Shown here one piece after another: positions 7,144 to 10,801 of a stretch of 10,801 bases of DNA. The DNA is from Acidimicrobiales bacterium. Lineage in GTDB: Bacteria; Actinomycetota; Acidimicrobiia; Acidimicrobiales; JAKAVM01. Within the stretch, counting starts at the first letter, position 1; every line of letters starts with the position of its first letter. The stretch lies in assembly GCA_027451785.1 (NCBI GenBank), contig DAIDIS010000259.1, positions 1 to 10,801 of the forward strand, written 5' to 3'. The translations under genes were made by a program, and so were the position numbers. A model generated the notes under the pieces. That model was not told the DNA's origin and did not search any database. It worked only from the letters and a program-made list of their open reading frames with translations.

Positions 7144-8264
7144 GCCGTGCGTTCCTTCTCGCCTGCCGGATGCCAGCAGGCAAACTGATGGATAGGACGG
7201 CCCCGCCTCGAAGAAGTTGCCAACCGAGTCACGGGAGGAACCTCCTTATGACACCTAAAGTCAGCAAACGAACAACGGGGGGCAAAGGGGCATCCTTCCG
7301 GCACAGAACCCAACGAAGGTAGCGAGCCCTCGATGGTTCGTAACGCGAGACGCTTGCGCAGCTCTTCACCCGGTTTGCCATCGACACGGCTACCTTGCAC
7401 GGCAAGCGCTGGAGACGCAGCCACTAATGCCTCCGTGTAACGCATCTTCGGGCTGTTGATTACCTCGTGGGTCGGTCCGGATTCCACAACCGTTCCGGCA
7501 TACATAACTGCAACCACGTGGCACACTTGCGACACAACTCCAAGATCATGCGAGACCAAAATAAGTGCCATTGACCTTCGTAAAGTTTCTCGGACAAGCA
7601 GAGACAACACTCGATCCTGGACAGTCACGTCAAGCGCTGTAGTGGGCTCGTCGGCAACCAAGAGAGACGGGTTACGAGCCAATGTCATCGCAATCGCAAC
7701 TCTCTGGCTCATGCCTCCGGAAAGCTCCCACGAATAAGTTCGCTTTCCCACAACTCCGTCGAGAGACACTTGGCCCAATAATGCTTCAGCCGCAGCTCTC
7801 GACCTCCGGTCCCTTCTTCCGCATAGAGCCTCTTCCACCTGCTTTATGACAGGAACCACGGGATTTAAAGCGGTCATCGGGTTCTGGGTAACGAGCCCAA
7901 TATCGCTACCCCACAAAGACCGCAGTTGCTTCTCGGAAACCGCCAACAAATCGATATCACCAAATCTGAGCGAACCCGAAAACGTGAACAACCCGCCTCG
8001 ATTAATCTGAATCAATGACCTAGTCAGAACGGTCTTACCGGAGCCGGTCTCGCCGACGACTCCAAGTCTCTCTCCAGGATCAAGACTTAGGTTTACCCCC
8101 CGCACTACCGAAACTTCCCGCCCTCCGGAATTTAGCTTCACCCCGAAGTCAACGGCCTGAAGCAATGGCCCTTCCCGCTCAGCAAGCGATCGATCCCGAC
8201 CGGCCCCCTTTCCATCCGCTTTGTCGATCACGTTTAACACTTTCGAGTCTGCGTCGTCAGTCAC
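7140..8264 (-). CDS. Oligopeptide/dipeptide ABC importer, ATP-binding subunit (OppD/DppD type)
   Basis: The partner ATPase of the importer, 374 residues. Walker A is GETGSGKT (71-78), the Q-loop is Gln127 in VTQNPMTALNP, the signature is LSGGM (181-185), Walker B is LLVADEP with Glu206, and the switch is His239. After the ATPase core comes the oligopeptide-transporter C-terminal extension with cysteines 325, 331, 338 and 363 in a CPFAPRC...C...FACWHP arrangement. This is the conserved four-cysteine set of DppD/OppD proteins, a candidate iron-sulfur or metal site. The first ~33 residues are a polar extension ahead of the usual domain start. The GTG start at 8264 is fixed by a near-perfect Shine-Dalgarno (GAAGGAGGT, 8271-8279) with 6-nt spacing. 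The start overlaps the permease C stop as GTGA, and the TGA overlaps the next GTG in the same way. Confidence 0.93.
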   Translation of the reverse strand: MTDDADSKVLNVIDKADGKGAGRDRSLAEREGPLLQAVDFGVKLNSGGREVSVVRGVNLSLDPGERLGVVGETGSGKTVLTRSLIQINRGGLFTFSGSLRFGDIDLLAVSEKQLRSLWGSDIGLVTQNPMTALNPVVPVIKQVEEALCGRRDRRSRAAAEALLGQVSLDGVVGKRTYSWELSGGMSQRVAIAMTLARNPSLLVADEPTTALDVTVQDRVLSLLVRETLRRSMALILVSHDLGVVSQVCHVVAVMYAGTVVESGPTHEVINSPKMRYTEALVAASPALAVQGSRVDGKPGEELRKRLALRTIEGSLPSLGSVPEGCPFAPRCSFADFRCHKEVPPVTRLATSSRRGRPIHQFACWHPAGEKERTA

Positions 8265-9112
8265 TCGGGAACCTCCTTCAAGCGTCCGGCAGAGATCAGC
8301 CCGTTCGAGGCGACGTTCAAAGACAAAACCGTGAAAAAGATTGCCAGCGAAGGCAAGAGTGCAAGGGCTGGATCGCTCTGCAGAGCCGAAATCCCTGAGT
8401 CAACCATGTTTCCCCATGTGGCTGTCGGAGGAGGGATGGAGAGGCCGATAAACGAAAGCAATGCCTCGGCAAGGATCGCGCTGCCCACTGTCACAAGCGA
8501 ATACGCGAGCAGGGTAGGAATAACGTTCGGGAAAATCGCGTTCCTGACGACCTCCAGGTTCGAAAGGCCAGACAATTTCGCAGCGATCACGTAATCCTTG
8601 CTTCGGCAGCCTATTGTCAGGTTTCTCGCCACCCTGAACACCGGCCCGATCGAGATCACCCCGATTCCTATCACTACAACACTTACCTTTTGCCCCATGA
8701 ACGCGACCAAGGCAAGAAGGAAAACAAGTTGAGGGAAAGATAGGAACACAATTGATACCGCGCTCAAAGACATGTCCACGACTTTGCCGAAGTAGCCAGC
8801 GATTATCCCACTAATTCCACCTACAACAAGTCCTATGGCCGTTGATGCCAGCCCGACTACAAGCGAGATCCGAGAACCATAGATCAGGCGTGAGAGTTCA
8901 TCTCGTCCCAAGCCATCCAAGCCGAGCAAATGATGAAGACTTGCGCCGGAAGCGGGTGGTCCAAGACTCACCAGGTTCGGCGATGGCAATGGCAGCAAGT
9001 TTGCGAACAGAGCAAGAACGGCAACCAGCACCAGCCACGAGATGCTGAGTGAAAATCCAATGCCACGTTTTCCGATTGTCGACGATGCAAAGCGCTCCTT
9101 AGCTCGCTGCAT
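8261..9112 (-). CDS. Oligopeptide/dipeptide ABC importer, permease C (OppC/DppC type)
   Basis: One of the two membrane subunits forming the translocation channel; 283 residues from the chosen start. It has an N-terminal membrane segment (about 21-41), then LLGLDGLGRDELSRLIYGSRISL (62-84), a close match to the LGTDxLGRDxxSRxxxGxRxSL hallmark of OppC/DppC permeases. Later membrane helices follow. The EAA loop KDYVIAAKLSGLSNL (172-186), with the conserved Gly, contacts the ATPase. The start is ATG at 9112, with AGGAG 8 nt upstream, rather than the in-frame TTG at 9163, which has no good ribosome-binding site and would overlap permease B by 65 bp. With ATG 9112 the overlap is 14 bp, consistent with coupling. 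It is followed directly by the D-type ATPase (GTGA overlap). Confidence 0.92.
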   Translation of the reverse strand: MQRAKERFASSTIGKRGIGFSLSISWLVLVAVLALFANLLPLPSPNLVSLGPPASGASLHHLLGLDGLGRDELSRLIYGSRISLVVGLASTAIGLVVGGISGIIAGYFGKVVDMSLSAVSIVFLSFPQLVFLLALVAFMGQKVSVVVIGIGVISIGPVFRVARNLTIGCRSKDYVIAAKLSGLSNLEVVRNAIFPNVIPTLLAYSLVTVGSAILAEALLSFIGLSIPPPTATWGNMVDSGISALQSDPALALLPSLAIFFTVLSLNVASNGLISAGRLKEVPE

Positions 9113-10058
9113 CCACCGAGCTCCTAAGACGGGGATCCAAGGCAATCGCGACGATGTCTGCAAGTACGTTCACCACGACAAACCCAACGGTAGTAACTAG
9201 GACAACACCTTGAACCATAAGGTAATCGCGCGAAGTTATGGAGTCGACTGTCAACAGACCGATACCGGGAAGCTGAAAGATGATCTCCACAACGAAGGCG
9301 CCCCCGATCAGGCTTCCCACGTTCACGCCTACCAAAGTAATCAGAGAACTGATGGATGGCCTGAGCGCATGCCGCCACATGATGTACCTATGGGACAAGC
9401 CCTTTGCTCGTGCTACGGCAATGAAATCCTGACCGAGCGTAGCCGCAAGCTCGGAACGCAGGACCTTCATGTAGACAGCCACGAAACCCAAGGCCAAGGT
9501 CACCGACGGAAGCACCATGGAACGGAGGTTTTGTACGGGAGAGTCGGAGATGTGAGTAAACCCCGTCGCTGGGAATACCTTCAAGATCACAGAAAACACC
9601 CACATCAATATGACGCCGATCATGAACACCGGAATCGACAACATGCCGAATGACACAGCAGAGGCAACCCGATCCGCCAAGCCGCCGACATTGGATGCAG
9701 ACTTCATGGCCAGCGGTATAGCGATGGCAAGGGCAATCACCTGCGAAATGATCATCAACTCAATTGTCACTGGAAGATGCTCTGCCAGAGCTTGGGACAC
9801 GGGCTGACCGTTGGAATAGGCATAGCCCAAATTCCCATGTAGGGCTCCGCTCAGGAAGTGCAGGTATCTCGTCAGGATTCCCTGGTCCAAGCCTAGATGA
9901 GCCCGGAGCTTCGCCTCACCCCCGGCACTACACGCTCCCCCGCAGATCGCCGTGACCGCATCTCCCGGAAGGAGGTTGATTAGATAGAAGCTAAGGAAAC
10001 TGACTACGCCTAGGACGGGAACGGCCATCACCAAGTGCTGGGTGATCCTTCGTCTCAC
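9099..10058 (-). CDS. Oligopeptide/dipeptide ABC importer, permease B (OppB/DppB type)
   Basis: First gene of the operon: a six-helix permease of 319 residues from the chosen start. The N-terminus reads RRRITQHLVMAVPVLG and runs into TM1 and INLLPGD (27-33), the family-typical LLPGDP site. The EAA loop is DFIAVARAKGLSHRYIMWRHALRP (split here as residues 211-220 and 221-234). The C-terminus has DYLMVQG and ALDPRLR, also typical. The GTG at 10058 is preferred to the in-frame TTG at 10097. It has AGGAG 10 nt upstream, it gives the usual OppB N-terminal length, and the TTG lies inside an inverted repeat without a good ribosome-binding site. Two cysteines (39 and 43, ICGGAC) occur in the first outer loop and could form a disulfide; they are not a family constant that I recognise. 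No substrate-binding protein gene precedes it. Confidence 0.92.
   Translation of the reverse strand: MRRRITQHLVMAVPVLGVVSFLSFYLINLLPGDAVTAICGGACSAGGEAKLRAHLGLDQGILTRYLHFLSGALHGNLGYAYSNGQPVSQALAEHLPVTIELMIISQVIALAIAIPLAMKSASNVGGLADRVASAVSFGMLSIPVFMIGVILMWVFSVILKVFPATGFTHISDSPVQNLRSMVLPSVTLALGFVAVYMKVLRSELAATLGQDFIAVARAKGLSHRYIMWRHALRPSISSLITLVGVNVGSLIGGAFVVEIIFQLPGIGLLTVDSITSRDYLMVQGVVLVTTVGFVVVNVLADIVAIALDPRLRSSVDAAS
9121..9125 (-). promoter_or_regulatory. Ribosome-binding site deciding the ATG 9112 start of permease C
   Basis: AGGAG on the minus strand is followed by an 8-nt spacer and ATG. It lies within the last codons of permease B. The upstream TTG at 9163 has no comparable sequence. 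Confidence 0.65.
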
Positions 10059-10068
10059 TGGGGCTTGA

Positions 10069-10073
10069 CTCCT
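10069..10073 (-). promoter_or_regulatory. Ribosome-binding site deciding the GTG 10058 start of permease B
   Basis: AGGAG on the minus strand is followed by a 10-nt spacer and GTG. If translation began at TTG 10097 this sequence would be internal to the gene. Confidence 0.6.
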
Positions 10074-10093
10074 AGTCGAGGCAGATATTCCAC

Positions 10094-10118
10094 GCAAAAG
10101 ACTTCAATAGGCTTTTGC
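10094..10118. repeat. 7-bp inverted repeat in the divergent permease/glycosyltransferase spacer
   Basis: GCAAAAG (10094-10100) and CTTTTGC (10112-10118) are perfect reverse complements 11 nt apart, centred in the 123-bp spacer between the importer operon and the divergent glycosyltransferase gene. Such symmetry at a divergent promoter is what a dimeric regulator's operator would look like. A leader hairpin of the importer mRNA is the alternative. No promoter hexamers could be placed confidently around it. Confidence 0.45.
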
Positions 10119-10181
10119 CTTCCGGCCACCGGCCGACTCCGAATGTTCACGGGCTCCCGGCCCTGATTACCATAGCCTGCC

Positions 10182-10801
10182 GTGGAGACAAACGCCGAGT
10201 TGATTAACCCGCCGGGTGCAACCCCAACCGAAACGTCCAATTCCGAGGCGACCGTCCAGACCAACCGGAATAGGGCCGGAAAGCTGCTGTGGCTAGTCCT
10301 GGGGCTGTCAATCGCCGTGATGATCCTCTTCCGATTCTGGACACAATCCGACCTCTGGCTAGATGAGGCCCTAACCGTCAACATCTCACGCCTTCCGCTT
10401 TCGGCCATCCCGCACGCCCTCCGCGAAGATGGCGCTCCCCCTTTGTATTACGTGCTGCTCCATTTCTGGATGTTGCTATTCGGGAATTCAGATGAAGCAA
10501 TCCGCTCCCTTTCAGGAGTGATCGGTGCCATCACGCTGCCTGTGGCGTGGCTGGCAGGAAGGCGGCTTGGAGGCAAATCCGTCGGTTGGTACGCGGTTGT
10601 CTTGGTCGGGTTCTCGCCTTTCGCAATCCGCTATTCCACCGAAAACCGGATGTATGCCCTGGTGATACTCGAAGTGTTCTTGGGCTATCTGGCAGTCAGC
10701 AATGCACTGGAGCAACCCAAGCCGCGATTTTTGGTTCCAGTAGGAATTATCACCGCCGGCCTGTTGTACACCCACTATTGGTCGTTCTTCGTTCTTGGCG
10801 C
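10182..10801 (+). CDS. GT-C family membrane glycosyltransferase (PMT/ArnT-like), N-terminal part
   Basis: A polytopic glycosyltransferase open to the right edge, with 206 codons visible. These enzymes use lipid-phosphate sugars and act on the outer face of the membrane. A ~33-residue polar N-terminus precedes TM1 (about 35-52). The first outer loop has SDLWLDEALTV with Asp61-Glu62, the acidic catalytic position of PMT_2-type GT-C proteins. It is followed by DGAPPLYYVLLHFW (83-96), RSLSG, then FAIRYSTENRMYAL and a THYWSFF helix near the edge, all characteristic of this family. The start is uncertain. GTG 10182 is the first candidate after an in-frame TAG at 10173 but has no Shine-Dalgarno. TTG 10200 has GGAG 12 nt upstream. 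A leaderless start is possible, since TACCAT lies at 10168-10173. The gene is transcribed divergently from the importer operon. Donor and acceptor cannot be told. Confidence 0.82.
   Translation, partial: METNAELINPPGATPTETSNSEATVQTNRNRAGKLLWLVLGLSIAVMILFRFWTQSDLWLDEALTVNISRLPLSAIPHALREDGAPPLYYVLLHFWMLLFGNSDEAIRSLSGVIGAITLPVAWLAGRRLGGKSVGWYAVVLVGFSPFAIRYSTENRMYALVILEVFLGYLAVSNALEQPKPRFLVPVGIITAGLLYTHYWSFFVLG

Noticed and set aside
9210..9653. 147-codon plus-strand frame opposite permease B
   Set aside because: Antisense shadow rich in His, Arg and Gln. The opposite strand encodes the EAA loop and membrane helices of a known permease family.

Overview
The window looks like chromosomal DNA from an actinomycete-type bacterium of moderate GC (mid-50s percent by eye). 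The clearest taxonomic pointer is a 1641-residue homologue of AftD, the GT-C arabinofuranosyltransferase family known mainly from Actinomycetota with arabinan-containing walls. Frequent GTG/TTG starts also fit. A moderate-GC lineage such as the Acidimicrobiia is possible, but that is a guess. No phage, IS, tRNA, rRNA or CRISPR sequence is visible.

Layout. (1) Positions 1-973, minus strand: a class I SAM-dependent methyltransferase (152-973) runs through an ATGA overlap into the N-terminal part of dephospho-CoA kinase (coaE), which is cut by the left edge. (2) Positions 974-1267: a 294-bp divergent spacer with a 33-bp sequence present twice at a 36-bp period and a short inverted repeat. (3) Positions 1268-6193, plus strand: the AftD-like membrane glycosyltransferase, with a polytopic N-terminal catalytic part, two F5/8 type C (discoidin/CBM-like) modules, C-terminal membrane segments and a Gly-Gln-repeat tail. 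A 12-bp perfect stem covers its stop codon. (4) Positions 6250-10058, minus strand: a tightly overlapped oligopeptide/dipeptide ABC importer operon, transcribed permease B, permease C, ATPase D, ATPase F. No substrate-binding protein gene is in view. (5) Positions 10059-10181: a 123-bp divergent spacer with a 7-bp inverted repeat. (6) Position 10182 to the right edge, plus strand: the N-terminal part of a second GT-C (PMT/ArnT-like) glycosyltransferase, not closed within the window.

Functionally, two lipid-phosphate-sugar-dependent GT-C enzymes flank a peptide importer, so the region looks like an envelope and transport neighbourhood next to a housekeeping CoA gene. No functional coupling between the importer and the glycosyltransferases is shown. 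I do not see an obviously new multi-gene system. The points most worth a second look are small-scale: a perfect in-frame 27-bp duplication inside the second discoidin module of the AftD homologue, the tandem repeat at its likely promoter, the stop-codon palindrome, and the revised starts of the two permeases.
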